Shown here: positions 1-13,105 of the stretch, one piece after another | How positions within the stretch are numbered: position 1 is the first letter of the stretch | Layout of the letters: each line of letters opens with the position of its first letter | Source: Macropodus opercularis | Lineage: Eukaryota > Chordata > Actinopteri > Anabantiformes > Osphronemidae | Direction of reading: 5' to 3' | DNA: 64,000 nucleotides | Assembly (NCBI GenBank): GCA_030770545.1 | Contig: CM061098.1 | Coordinates: 1,712,001 to 1,776,000, forward strand | Position numbers and translations under genes: made by a program | The notes under the pieces: generated by a model | Database searches by the model: none | What the model was told of the DNA's origin: nothing | What the model saw: only the letters and a program-made list of their open reading frames with translations

Positions 1-1970
1 TAAATCTAGTGGCAGAGGAAGACACCAAACCTCCGCCAGCCAATAGAAACAGCTGTTGTTGGACGCTCACCAGAACATCAGATTACTCAGAGAGAGAGAG
101 TGATGGAGGGGTAGGAAAGGAGAAAGAAGAAGGAGGAAAGTGGAGCGAGGAGGATTAAAGGGGGAGGAAGAGTGGGAGTGATGGGAAAGAGTGAGACGGA
201 GATGAGTCATGTTTAAGGAGTAGGAGATAAGGAATAATGGAGAGAAGAGAGGAGTGAGAGGACACCCTGCTTTACCGCTCTACTGTGTGGTGTGGCTGTG
301 GTCTCAGAAATACGTTAAACATCATGGAGAAGGTCACAAGCACGATGCAAACCACTGGATCCAGCTTCAGAATGAGGACAGCGAACAGCTCGTCATAAGG
401 AAGGGAAAGAACGAGGGAGGGATAAATAAAGAAGAGGACGATGAAAAAATCAAGACAGAGGCGAAAAGGAGAGAAGAAGGGAGCAGAAGGCCGGAGAGGA
501 GAGATACTATTCCTCAGGCACCTGGCCCTCGCTCGCTCCAGTGAGGGAGAAACATCCCATAATTACCTCAGATCCCACAAGACCACACACACACACACGA
601 CAGCGAGAGACAGAGGGGAAATCCTCAAATAACCTCAGCAAATCCATCCAAAATGCTGCAAGCCGGCAGCCCAGGCAGTCGCTCCGTGACTCAAGCAAAC
701 AAATTCACAAACAAACGCACAGACACACACGCGTGAGAGAGCGGGGGGGCTAATCTGGGTTAGCGTGAAAGAGAGCTGAACAACACAATCTGAGTAAACA
801 CAGAGAAGGAAAGAAGACGGCAACAAAACAGACAGAGCGAGAGGTGACACATGGGGAAAGGTGCTTTTATTAGAACACGTGGAGGAACTTCCCCATCGAG
901 GTGATTTGGATTCATTTGGTCTTCGCACAGTGACAGACGTGTGTCTTTACAAACCACTGTCTTTTAAACACACAGGGCCACGTGTCGCCACCTTCAAATC
1001 AAAACAGGTTATTAATGTTCAGCCACATGCAGGTTTACATATAAGGAGACGGACAACATTTAACTGGTGAGTAACAGCCCAACAAACAAACAAACAAAGA
1101 GTCAGTAAAGTCACTGCGGCTCAGTGGGACCTCGATGGTGCGACGGCTAATTAGCTTTGGTTTGTCACCAGAGCAAAACACCTGTCAACAGGTAAAAATG
1201 TAAATCACAATGCGTCCAAAATGTCAACATAACCTTTGAAGCTGAGTTCCTCCATGTGTTCTGTAGTTTATTGCCCTAACGACTAAATCTGCTTTGGTTT
1301 TCATGTTATCTGAGGAATACGTATCACACACAGGGCTGAGCTACCACTGGGATGCAGATATCAGGGCAGGAAGCTGTAAAAGACTCAGACTTTGTATTGG
1401 TGCAACTCAACCTTATTTACCTTGGAGGTGTAGATACAATAATATTAGTTACCTTTGTGAAGAAAGTCTACTGGTGTCACGAACAGTAGCTTGAACCAAG
1501 TGATGGCTCAGGATAGTGATCAGCTGAAGTGATGCCACAGCTGGGTTCACTTTCTAAAAGTGAAGGCACTGTAGGATGGTAGTAATGGAGGCAGAGCTGG
1601 TTGTGTCACCCTTTGCTATCAGGTAGGACTTTAAATCAGCTTGACCCACGTCTCGTACAGATTGTAGCTGGTTGTGTGGCCTCCTGGACTAATTGCACAG
1701 CCTTTCACTTCCGGTCTCCACAGTCTCCACACAGTCACCAAAGAGAAGCTGCAGTGGGTTTAGTAAGCATGGGAAGAAATTCACAAAAACAGCCTTTGTA
1801 CATTAGAGGAAATAATTGTGACACGTTAGAGCTCAGGAATTCAGGCGACGTTTTCAATGACACAGTTGTTACAATGAAACTGTAGAATGTGTGCGATGCG
1901 AGGCTGAACTTGAACCTCTCGCTCTTAATCCAGACGCGAAGAGGTCGGCTGCAAGGGTGGAATGCAGCTT

Positions 1971-1983
1971 TGACCTTTGACCT
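1971..1983 (-). promoter_or_regulatory. Perfect DR1 nuclear-receptor motif
   Basis: On the minus strand this reads AGGTCA, one A, AGGTCA. It is the textbook DR1 half-site arrangement bound by PPAR/RXR, HNF4 and COUP-TF receptors. Function is inferred from the motif only. Confidence 0.45.
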
Positions 1984-3323
1984 CATTACCTTCGGTTGGT
2001 GGCGTTGTAGATTCGCAGCCTGTTGCGCGTCAATCTGCAGCTTTAGCTTTGAAGTCGTGGTGTCGTTTTTGTACCTGAGCGCGTAAACGTGAGGGTCAGG
2101 GAGGACGGCGAGCGGAGAGGAATGTAGGGTTTGTTTATGAGGACGAAGCGATGAGAGTGGACAGCGCTGAGCCCAGCGTCGCACAACTTCATCCATGGTC
2201 TGAGAAGTCAGAAGGTGAGACCAGGACACATGGAATCAAATCTCCCCCACAGCCTGTTCTTTTTCTGTCAGACGTGTGTTCTTGTAGCTGGAAAAGCCTG
2301 TGAAGCACATCTAGTTCTCTGCAGTGCAGGATGATGAAAGCCTGGTCGGCGGCGCCTTAGAGTAGGACGGACTCCTCTGCAGATGTGGAAATCTTCCCAC
2401 ACCACAGTCGCCTCTAGTTCACGACTTCCAGCAGCTTGAACAACGACGTAGAACATAACGGCCTCATCTACCTAATGACAGAATGACAGACAGGAACAGA
2501 ATTAAGGGAAGTGACTTCTACTGGTATAGGTCAACGCTGCAGTTATTAGAAGGACGCAGGGTCAGGCTGTATTAGTTTATTAGTTAGGCCGGAGTTGAAT
2601 CACAGCCTTTTGTTCTCCTAACATACACACAACCAAAAAGAACCTTCCTACGGTTCTTTATACTTTTCCACTGGATACTTGTAGGAAGGTCCAGGGAGGG
2701 AGAAGCACAACCTCAGGAGACACAGTCTGGTCTTAGAGAAGGCGTCTGCTGCCAGAACCTGAACTGAGCCGGTTCCAAGGAGAGGAGCTCGGTAGCTAAT
2801 GGCTAAAGGCTTGAATTACTTGGGAGGAGTGAACTTGATTCTGCACAACAAGGTGGAATATGTAATCGCACGTTGCCTGCAGCAGTGTGTCAATAATTAC
2901 AGTCGCATTACTGTGGCTTCGACAGTTACGGCATCGTGAAACCTGCCGTGCAGACGTGGTGACCTGTCAAACTTTGCAGTTCATCTTCATCTGTCTCATC
3001 TACAACACAGCTCCAGAGGTCATTACCAGCCTCAACGCCCCCTCCTGTGTCATTACTACACCGCTAACGTGATTTTGAGGAAAGCCTGCAAAAATGAGCC
3101 TGACGTGGTCTGAGCGGCCACAGTCGAACTGTTCTTACGCATTTAAGGGTTAACTCCTGTGTGACTGCGTTAAAGCTCCATTTTCTCCAGTAAAAGTCTG
3201 ACAACACAATTAATCCGCTGAGTCTCTTTCCTCATTACAGAGCTGGTAATGGCATTCAGGCTGGAAAAGGCCAAGTTGTCGTCGCACTAGTGTTAAGCAA
3301 TGTTATTTTTTGTCATTGTATCC

Positions 3324-3396
3324 CCTGATTACGTTATCAGGAGTTTAGAGCACCTTCAGCTCCCATGTAAAAGCTTGGCTACTGATAAGGTATCAG
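3324..3396. promoter_or_regulatory. Two GATA-type inverted repeats
   Basis: CCTGAT at 3324-3329 is mirrored by ATCAGG at 3336-3341. CTGATA at 3382-3387 is mirrored by TATCAG at 3391-3396, with spacer AGG. Both inverted repeats contain GATA or GAT cores and lie 40 bp apart in otherwise unique, moderately AT-rich DNA. They may form part of a cis-regulatory element; no gene association can be shown. Confidence 0.3.
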
Positions 3397-3477
3397 CCTC
3401 ACCTTTCCATAGAAAGCTAATTAAAACGGGGCAGGAGGGTCCCTGAGCAAGGCGTCCAATCCCAGAGCTCCCAGTGG

Positions 3478-3509
3478 AGCCGACGTGAAGCCGACGGGAA
3501 GCCGACGCC
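3478..3509. repeat. Short 11-bp tandem repeat
   Basis: About three copies of an 11-bp unit of the form AGCCGACGKGA lie head to tail, the last one incomplete. Confidence 0.55.
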
Positions 3510-4415
3510 TCCCACGGCTACAACTCTGTGAGAGGTGAAAAAAATGGTTGGAGCCGCGTTTGGTGGTGAATGAGTTCATTCTGGATTAGTGTTCATTTAC
3601 TGTTTCTTATCTGGATTTGGAGCTGAACCAGCCAGAAGAAAGGACACACACACACTCACAGTGGAACATGGCGACTGTCTGGATGAAGCCGTTCCCTGCG
3701 GCGCTTTTCTCATCCAGTCGCTAAAAGCTGTTGGACTTAGAATCAGTTGAAAGGTCACGTGTGTTAGTGGAAGACATTTCACTTTGGTTTGTGCTGAACC
3801 GAAGACGCTCATTTACAGCTCGTCTGCCGTCTCCCAACGCTCGGTGCTTGCTCGTGTTTGTGCGCTCAGACTGAAGACAAAGCCGATGTTTGCAGCTCTC
3901 TCATCACTAAATTTGCTGAGCTGTTCGTGTTGTCTATATTTATCCACCACAAATGAGCGCGTTCAAATCACAGCACAAATCTGGTTTGCACCCAGTCGTG
4001 TTTTCTCACTGGATTTGGGCAATTACAGATTCTGAGGAACGATTTATTTTACGCTTCATCCAGTTACTCTCAAAACGGTTTAAGCTGACAAACACACTGT
4101 AAATGAAAGAAAGCAATAAAAACCTGGCATTTATCTACATCTGTTATCAGCAGAGAGCTGCAGGCCAAAGGTCCTGAATGTAAACTCTGAGTCAATTAAG
4201 GGCTGTAAAAATTACTGTTAATCAAAACTGAAAGTACACAAAGTTCAAAAATGCTAAACTTATTCTGCCTCAAACCTATTTTTAACGTCTGTCATCCTAT
4301 TATTAACTATTAACTATTACTAAACAAATTAAAGTTGTATTTCTTAATTTTTTAAGCCATTCACTGGGAGAACAGAAGATAAGTGGAGGCAAACTATTGT
4401 ACACTGTAACGCTGC

Positions 4416-5000
4416 AAGGAAAAGGGAGGAAAGAGATAAAAGGAAGGAAAGAGAGGACGGAAAGAAAAGGAAGGAAAGGAAGGAAAGAAAGGGAGGAAGG
4501 AAAGAGAGGAAGGAAAGAAAGGAAAGGGAGCAAAGAAAGGAAAGAAAGGGAGGAAGGAAAGAAAGGAAAGGGAGGAAAGAAAGAAAAGGAAGGAAAGAAA
4601 GGGAGGAAGGAAAGAGAGGAAGGAAAGAAAGGAAAGGGAGGAAAGAAAGAAAAGGAAGGAAAGGAAGGAAAGAAAGGGAGGAAGAAAAGAAAGGAAAGGG
4701 AGGAAGGAAAGAGAGAAAAGGAAGGAAAGGAAGGAAAGAAAGGGAGGAGGGAAAGAGAGGAAGGAAAGGAAGGAAAGGAAAGGAAGGAAGGAAAGAGAGA
4801 AAAGGAAGGAAAGGGAGGAGGGAAAGAGAGGAAGGAAAGGAAGGGAAGGAAGCGAAGGGAAGGAAAGGAAAGGAAGGAAGGTAAGAGAGGAAGGAAAGAA
4901 AGGAAAGGAAAGGAGGAAGGAAAGGAAGGAAGGTAAGAGAGGAAGGAAAGAAAGGGAGCAAGGAAAGGAAGGAAAGAGAGAAAAGGAAGGAAAGGAAGGA
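4416..5000 (+). repeat. 585-bp polypurine (GGAA/GAAA) tract
   Basis: The plus strand is almost purely A and G across roughly 585 bases, built from imperfect units such as GGAAGGAAAGAAAGGGA. Only scattered pyrimidines interrupt it. The tract keeps several reading frames open on both strands, giving artificial Lys/Glu/Gly/Arg-rich frames on plus and Ser/Phe/Leu/Pro-rich frames on minus; these are not genes. Such mirror-type polypurine DNA can form triplex (H-DNA). Confidence 0.95.
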
Positions 5001-5551
5001 CATGGAGGAAAGCCTCTAATTCCCCCTCTCTGCACTAGGATCATACAGGACGACATGTTTCCTCTCATGTTTTATGAGGTTGATTCTCCCAAACGAAGAG
5101 CGACGGCGGCTCAGCTGCTCTGAGCCTCTGACACCCACAAACTCATGAAACGCCTTCACAGAACATCTGTCCAGCACCGTCCCCTGCTACTCCACGGCTC
5201 CATGTGACCCAAGGACGAGTATCAGCGGCGGAAGGTCGACTGGCTCCAGCATTCCCGTAATGTCGCACTCAGCTTGGTGTGTGTGTGAGTGTGTGAGTGT
5301 GTCACGGCTGCTTGACCTCCAGGCAACATTTGCATTTTAAACCAGCAGGAGCACGACTGTGACTTTGAAGGGACTCGCTCTCTGTGGCTTGTCGCAAGTT
5401 CCCATTAGTGCAGCTATTGATCAGTGGGTTGTGTTACACGTGACTCTGTGTGTGTGTGTGTGTGCTTTAGTTCATAGTTGTGTGTGTGTAGATGTAGCTG
5501 ATTGAGGGCCTCCTTGGGTTTCATTGTTCATTGGTATGCACGCTGGACAGG

Positions 5552-5553
<2 letters not shown>

Positions 5554-5594
<41 letters not shown>
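5554..5594. repeat. (GT)n microsatellite
   Basis: An uninterrupted GT dinucleotide run of about 41 bp. A looser GT-rich zone precedes it from about 5275. Confidence 0.95.
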
Positions 5595-5599
<5 letters not shown>

Positions 5600-8500
5600 A
5601 TGATAATAACCCTCCATCTCTTGCTGCTGGGACCAAGGCCGTCTCAAGGCCACATTTTCTCCTCCTGGTCTGCTGCTCTCAGTGGAGGAGCTGTGGCCAC
5701 GGGGCAGAGGAGCTCAGCCCAGCGAGGTGTAGCTTGAAGACGGATCCTCTTTGTTGCTGTCAAATTAAAAATCTTAAATGCTAAACTGATTCTTGCAGTA
5801 ATTGTACACATCAAGGTCCTTTATTATTATTAGCGACTACGGTGAAACCCAGACGGTGATTTCATCAGAGCACAGACTGTTTAGAACGTGAATAAAGTAA
5901 AGCCCAGACTTACAACTGAAATAATTAACGTTGAAAGAATGTTGAATGAAAGGTGTCGGTTGGTGTCCACGCAGCCGACCTGCAGCACCGTCTATGTATT
6001 AATAGCATCCAAGCGAACCATGTCTTTGTGGATCTTCCTCGTTTGCTGTACTTCAGCGAACTGAACTTTTGAAGCTTTCTGAGCTCGACCTCTACTGGAA
6101 GCTAAAAGTCAACGCTTCAATTTAAGCCCTCTCTCTTTTTAATCTGTCTCTCACAGTCCTGAGCCGCTGGTTCTCTGTTAGCGCGCTACACAAAAGAAAC
6201 GACAGAACGCTGAGTTGTAAACTCACACTGATGTCCAGGTTTAGGTCACTAATTAAAAACGAAGAAAGAACCATGGCTCCACATTTACAAACACAATTGA
6301 ATTAATTAGGAGAAACACACGGTGGGGAGAGGAAAGCTATGACCACACGAATGCATCATGTGTAAACTAAGACATGGACCAGCTTCCATTGACTGACTGC
6401 ATTTGTTCAGCTAAAAACAACAACGACATGCAAACCAATCCATCCTAGTGCATCACTGTGGCCTGACAGGCTCCTGAACGCAGCTGACGCTGTGAACAGA
6501 TGGTCTCTGTTTTGTCCTCCTGCTCTGACACGGCGTCCTATCACACGCAGTCACCGCTGACCTCCCTCAGTCTGTTGCGACACCTCTGATGACTTCTCAC
6601 CGACCTTTGGGTGCAGACGCTTCGCGTGTAGTTTGGTCTGTACTGAAGCGGGGGTTCTTGTTTTCCGCGGCTCGGTCCTAACGAGGGTCAGCGGGAGGCC
6701 GCTGCCGCCCCGCGAGGCTTCCTCTGACGAGTTAATGTGCGAGCCCACGTCCAGGAGGGCATTAGCTGATGAGGGAGGTAATGATGAGGTAATTCCACGG
6801 CAGGGCAGGGAGAGCAGGTCCCACCCCCCCGTGCTAATGTCTGCTGCACGTCGTGGTCTGTAGCATCTAATAAAGCAGCGACTCTTATCTCCACAGAGGT
6901 GGCTTTAAAGGTCAAGTCTGGCTGCTATTTATTATGCAGAGGAGAGAAAAGAGTTGGCTGTAGATTAACGATCCTTACGTTTCTCCTTCGGAAAAACACG
7001 GATTCTCCCGGTGGACTGTGGGGATAGGAGCTGCAGGATTCTGGGCGTCAGCGTGAGCGATCTCTAAACTGCCTGGGGAAGAGGAAGTTGTGTTGGCTGT
7101 GGTAGTTTTCCGCCGCTCTCAGCCTCAGCGTGTTGCTCCCATACGACTCTATTATGACAGTTGGCTCGGAGGAATTCAAAACAAGAACGCCTCCAGTCTC
7201 CCGCCACGGGCAGCCAACCTCCATGACACACACCTACACACTCCGGTCCACGCACGCGACACACACAGCCACTCAGACGCGCATGTCATGGTCATACAGA
7301 TGTGCAAAATATCAGAAACACACAACAGCCCCCTGCTCGTGTTTTCATAACAGCCTAGAAGTTAAGTCTGGGTCTGCTTGTTTAACGTGCACACATACGC
7401 TGAAGTGGAGGAAAACAAAGAGTCCTAAAGCTTCTTTTAACGCCGGGCGGGTGGAAGGGAGGCTCCAAATACGAGGCAAAGAATACGAGGGACGGGGGGA
7501 AATTCAGGGTATGAAAGTTATGAAACGGTTTGTTCAAAGCCAACACGTCCTCAGATTTGGGGCATTAAACTTTTCTAAAAGCTGCTGATAATCCATTGTC
7601 TCTTTTTTGTTGGTTCACATTTCTTTTCCTCGAGTCCATGTTTCTGTATATACCACCAGTACGTTCCACAGACACACACAGTCTTCATGTCTAGTATTTC
7701 CATGACGGCATCGTAAGCCTTTAAACTAACTACGACTCCACCCGGACCTTCCTCCTGCTCTGTTCTGCTCCTCTACCGTCTGACAGAGCTTCAGCTTTTC
7801 ATTATCCAGTTCGAATGAATTTAAATGAAACCTACTAATCAAGCAGCAGAAATTCGGTGCGTGTCTTGAAAAGCCTCACTCGAAAACGTTCGTCGCCGGT
7901 TCCTGTACGACGTCAGAAATGACAGTTGTCACGTTTTAATTTCATGGAGCTTTTCGTCACGTTCGATGGAGCGGTTGCAGGGTAAGGCCACGGGCCGTTG
8001 CACAGGCCGGTGGCATTTGTTTATGGTTTAAACAGTTTGTGAATGTGTGTGCGTGGTGCTGGGCAGAGCTGCTGCGGCGCTGCTTAAGTGCACGTGTGCA
8101 CATTTCAATGTCATTGTGTGTGTGCGTGCGTGTGTGTGTGAAGGTCAGCGTGATAAGCGTGCGCGTGTGTCTTTGTGCTCATGTGATACGCTCTACAAAT
8201 AGCAGCATGCCACAAAAGAGAGCGGACACCAGCGGCTGCTCCCTGCGGTATGATGGAAATGCAACACGCACACGTTACTCGCTGGCAGAGAACGACGACG
8301 CGGGACGGCAGGAGACAGGCAGGAAGGAGTGAAGGCAAACAGAGAGAATGGAAAACAGAAGGACTTGCTGGAAGCGAAGCGCGCGAACAGCAGTGGAGAC
8401 CAGAATGTTACCCTTCATCCGCCAGCGTGAACCGTGCACTTAAAGGCAGCTGCTGCCGGCGTCTGGTGCACACGCTGTCAGAAGACATCTATTACCGTCC

Positions 8501-9243
8501 TCAGTCTGAACAACAGCACAGGCTAATTCTGTGGCTGCGCTGGTTGCATCATCACGAGTGGACGGCCCAGAAACATCACTGTTCACACCTGTCCATGTGC
8601 ATCTGTCCCCACGTTGTCCACAAGACCAACCACGCTGACGTCCGGCTGCACCTTCAGGTCCGTCAGACCGACTGGAGGAGCTGGACTGTTCTGCCGCTGG
8701 ACCAGGAAGCACAAAAGTGGGTTTAGTGCCACAAATCCTCACTGTCATGTCGATAAGCAGACACAATGCCTTCAGAATAAAGGTTTGGGGACGCCAGCTC
8801 TGGTCCAAAGATCTGGACTCACCTCTAACGGCCTTGACTGTCTATTATAGTGGATTAAAATTGGCTTTGTGCGAGTGTTTCTGCTGACAGGTGGATCAGT
8901 GAGAGGTCAGACATGCAGCTGATCGTAAAATGAAACTCAACCCGTTGGACACACACTGACATCACATCAGCCCCCACACACACATTTCCTCACCTAGTAA
9001 AACCATTACGAAACCTTCTGGCCACCGTCCGTCCGACCTCGGCCCCAACCAAACACTCCCACCATCGTGTAATAAAAAGTAGAAATACGTGTAAACTACT
9101 TTTAGCAAAATTAGTGAACGAATGAAGCAAACACAAGCTGTTCAGATGCTCATGGTCTCCAGCCTCACTGTTATTTCCAAAGAGTGGGACCTTGTGTTTT
9201 TATGAAGATGCCTGATTGGTTTAAACGTTGTCGCTCACACAGT

Positions 9244-9245
<2 letters not shown>

Positions 9246-9281
<36 letters not shown>
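9246..9281. repeat. (CA)n microsatellite
   Basis: An uninterrupted CA dinucleotide run of about 36 bp. Confidence 0.95.
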
Positions 9282-9283
<2 letters not shown>

Positions 9284-12200
9284 TACTCACAGTCTTTCTC
9301 CTACTCGATCACTTGCTTTCCTGACTTTCTTTGTGATTCTCAGAGGATGTTTGTATTTGATTTCTTTCTGTTACAGCTGAACATGAGACATTTCATCCAT
9401 CTCGCTCTGACTCAGCTGAGACTCTCTGCCGTTTACATGCTGCTCATCTCTGCTCTCTCTGACTCACACAGTCAAGCAGAACTTCGCGGTTAATGTCAGA
9501 TGACTAACGCTTCAGCGGCAGCCGTGCTTCCCTCTTCGCATCCTCCTACCGCTTCTCTCGTTCCTCACCTGTTTCTACCTTTACACTCCTCCTACGCCCG
9601 AATCAGGCCGCTGCTAGCGCTGAGCCCGGTTCTTTACATCCACACCTTCAGTCACGCTTTTAGGACATAGCATCAAGGGCAAAAAGATGAAGTGACAAAC
9701 GCTCGCTCACACTTTCCCCAGAAGCCTCTCCACCTCCTCCTGGGGAGTCCATCAGCCCCCCCACGTCGGCTGAGATATTACTTCCTGGAGCGCTGTCCCT
9801 GCCTCTGGGTCTCCTCCCTGTTCGACATGCCTGGAATACAGCACCTCCACAGGGGCCACTAACATCAACCCATCTCACTTGGATGCCTTTAATGTGAAAG
9901 GGTGCTGAAGGAAGACTGATTTTGTTGGATTGCTGCAGTGTGTCGCTTATCGGTTAAATCATCAACACGACATCATCAGTTAAAGGAAATTGCCAGGAAA
10001 AAATAGAATCTGGTGCCTCCCTCAAACTGTGTCGACTTGGTTCCCATTCAGCTCAGCTCCACGTCGTCTCCATCGTCTGCATCGTTGCACAGGGGTAAAA
10101 CACGCAGCACGTGCACGGTGGCTGTGGACTGAACCCTCTGCTCCGCCTCACTCACGCTGCAGATGCTGCAAAACACGGTTCAAAGTCATTTTTACCAACA
10201 CGACGCACACGCGCTCACAAATATGCTTATGAGGCGCTGCGTGTACTGGCTGCATCGTTTCCTACGACTCTGACAAACACACACACACACACACGCAGTT
10301 TCCCCCATAAGAGCAGTCCAATCCATTATTGAGTATACTGCTGTCATTTCAAGGCCTCAAGGTCACTGGCGTCAATAACTCTGCTGGTAGCCACTAGACG
10401 ACCCCACTCCACACACACACACACACAACTGGTCACATGATGGAAACTCTCTGCCAGCAAGTCCTGATTCAACAAAACGCTGCTCGGCGCTAAACCTAAC
10501 CCAGAGCTTTTTCCTTTGAGTTTGCATACAGTCGTTACCGAGGCCACGCACATGCACGTTAGCAGAGCATCTGGACTCATCACGAGACCGATGGCGACTG
10601 TATGCGTGTGTAGATGTGGGATTACAGCATCATCATCTGGATCAAAAGCTTCAGCATCTGACCACAGCAGGGATGTTGCAGATTAACTGCAGAATGTCCA
10701 CTTCACTCCCATTTAATGCTACTACTGTGATATTACTGCTTCTGCTAGTGACCACTACTAGAACACATCCATCATCACATCCACACAACGAGTCCATTCG
10801 ACCGACCAGCATCTTCCAGTTTGTCACCCTCTCACCCTGACATCCAGTCGACTCTGCGTCTGTCCGTCACGGACGTCAGGCCGGAGGCTGTGGCCTGAGC
10901 CGTCAGTCACTGTAACCTTTGACTCTGAACGTGTCACCCATCATCAGCGCTGGAGTCCTCACGTCAACAAGAAACGCAACACGACACGAGCTTTCGCACC
11001 TTCTCTCCTCTGCGTTTATTTCCTCCACGCTGTCAGTCCATCACTGCAGCAGCATCTACATCTGACTCTGTTCTGCTGTCACTCGGGTCTATTAGGCCTC
11101 TTTCTTCAGTCTGGGCTTTTAACGAAGTCACACCCTAGAATTAACTGTCAATTGCTTTGCGCAGTTGTGTTTTTATTATAATTCTTTCTCATCGTGGCAA
11201 TTACGACTTAACTTTCTCTTCTGTTGCGATCCAGTGTAGTCATTCAGTCACAGGCACATTGCAACCACACAGTTTGCATATTTCACCGAAAGCCTTTTTA
11301 CTCGTCAACACACAAGCTGGGGATTTGTTTTCAACCTGTATAATCATCTGAGTGCACGTTTTTCTTAGCCCATCTGGCTTCAAATTACAAATGTTGTCTT
11401 GTTTTCAAATGTCAGCAATTAGCTTTGTGGACACAGTGTTAACGTCCACCGATGCAGAGCCTGAACTTCTCTTTCAGCTCAAACACACAGTTCGGGGGAT
11501 TTGTGGGGTTAAACTTTATTATAGACAACACAGCAAACAAGTTTCCCACCACAGAGTAAATCAAGGCTGTGTTGCAAACAGCAAACACAACCTGATGTTA
11601 GTCACACTGCAGCTTCTCATGACTTTTGGGGGGAAATAAAATCACGTTGTGTTGTTTGTTCTCGCTGTTTTGATAAAATAAGGCACAGTAATAATTTCTC
11701 ACTCCTCCGAAGCCTGAATCAGCTCATCACCAAACAGCGACGCGGCAGCTGCAGTTTGCCAGCTCGTGTTTAACAGGCAGCTTGAGAGAAGCAGCGTGAA
11801 TTCAGTCTGGAAAAGCTGCAGAATCCTCACACACGAGAGAAAACGTGTGTGACTGCACCTTACAGGCGCGTACGGTGTGTATGAAACGCCAGGACTGTTA
11901 TTAACAGCAATAAATTCTTCAGAGGTTCAGAAATAACGACGGGAATGAATGGAGATGCATACAATGCTGGGTTCCAGCTAGACCAGGATGCTAACATGCT
12001 CAAAATGACAAGGATAATGTTAGATGATAATCATGATGATGAAAATATGGTGATTACATTGTTTGAGTGCATCGAGCTGTCGTGTCATGTCTCAACCGCT
12101 TGTCTCCAGCTAAGGAGCTTTTAAAAGAAATGCAGTCAGCGTAAATGGAGACTTTAAAGCACAGAGAGAAACAAATCAAACGAAGCAGGAGGTGTTTCCA

Positions 12201-13069
12201 GACGAACGCTGGCATCATTCACTGTTGTCTGGTAGATTGAAGGAGCTGCTGCTCCCCCAAAGCCACAGAGACACGCTTGTCCTGAGTCGCAGCCACACAG
12301 GAACACATTCACAGAGAAACACCGGCAACGCTCTTCAAAGGAAAAAGTTAAAGCCCATCAAGAAGTTAGATTCCTCACTAGGGCCACTAACGCGGTTGTA
12401 AAAGACACTAGACTCAACAACAAAGTGCAGGGAAGTTGGCAACAAGGGCTCTAGTAGAGTTATGGAGCATCACAGGCCGGTATGAGTGATGATGCACAGC
12501 CTATCGAACCCTTATTAGATAACGAGCCACCATCCATCACTGGAGAATATACAGTAATCAGTCTAACGAGGTCTAATCTCCTCTGCACAGCCACCAACGG
12601 ACTCATGGGTCAACCCAATATGACACAGATTATGAAAGGTCATCGACCATCGGCTTGTGGAAATGTTTGTTTCTGCCTTCAAACGCCCTCCGTGACCTGA
12701 GGCCTCATCACCATCACCTTTCCCTTAAGAAAGGCTCAGACTGGGTTTCCCACATTAACCTCATTTCAGTCTGTGTGAGGTAATAGCCCATCACAGAAAG
12801 ACTTGGATTAAAACATCACATGACGCCTCAGCTTCTTACTTTGGGAAGAGATGGACACATTTAGTGGCATCGGTCAATGTGCTGAGGACAGGAAGTAAAA
12901 CCTCCCCTGTGGTGATGGCTGGGACTGCAAGTGGAGAGAGAAGCAGCCAGAGGGAAGACGGAAGTCAACGCTACACAGATAACAGATTAATGTCAGGCTA
13001 TCTGAGGGTAACATCTCTCCAAGTTGTTCTGCTCCAGAATAAGCTAATCTGTCAGTGTCAGTGCAGTGT

Positions 13070-13071
<2 letters not shown>

Positions 13072-13102
<31 letters not shown>
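13072..13102. repeat. (CA)n microsatellite
   Basis: An uninterrupted CA run of about 31 bp. It produces spurious Cys-Val and Thr-His frames. Confidence 0.95.

Positions 13103-13105
<3 letters not shown>

Noticed and set aside
4344..5068. Long overlapping open frames of 179-224 codons on both strands
   Set aside because: They arise from the polypurine tract: one strand codes only Lys/Glu/Gly/Arg, the other Ser/Phe/Leu/Pro. They show no family resemblance or splice context.
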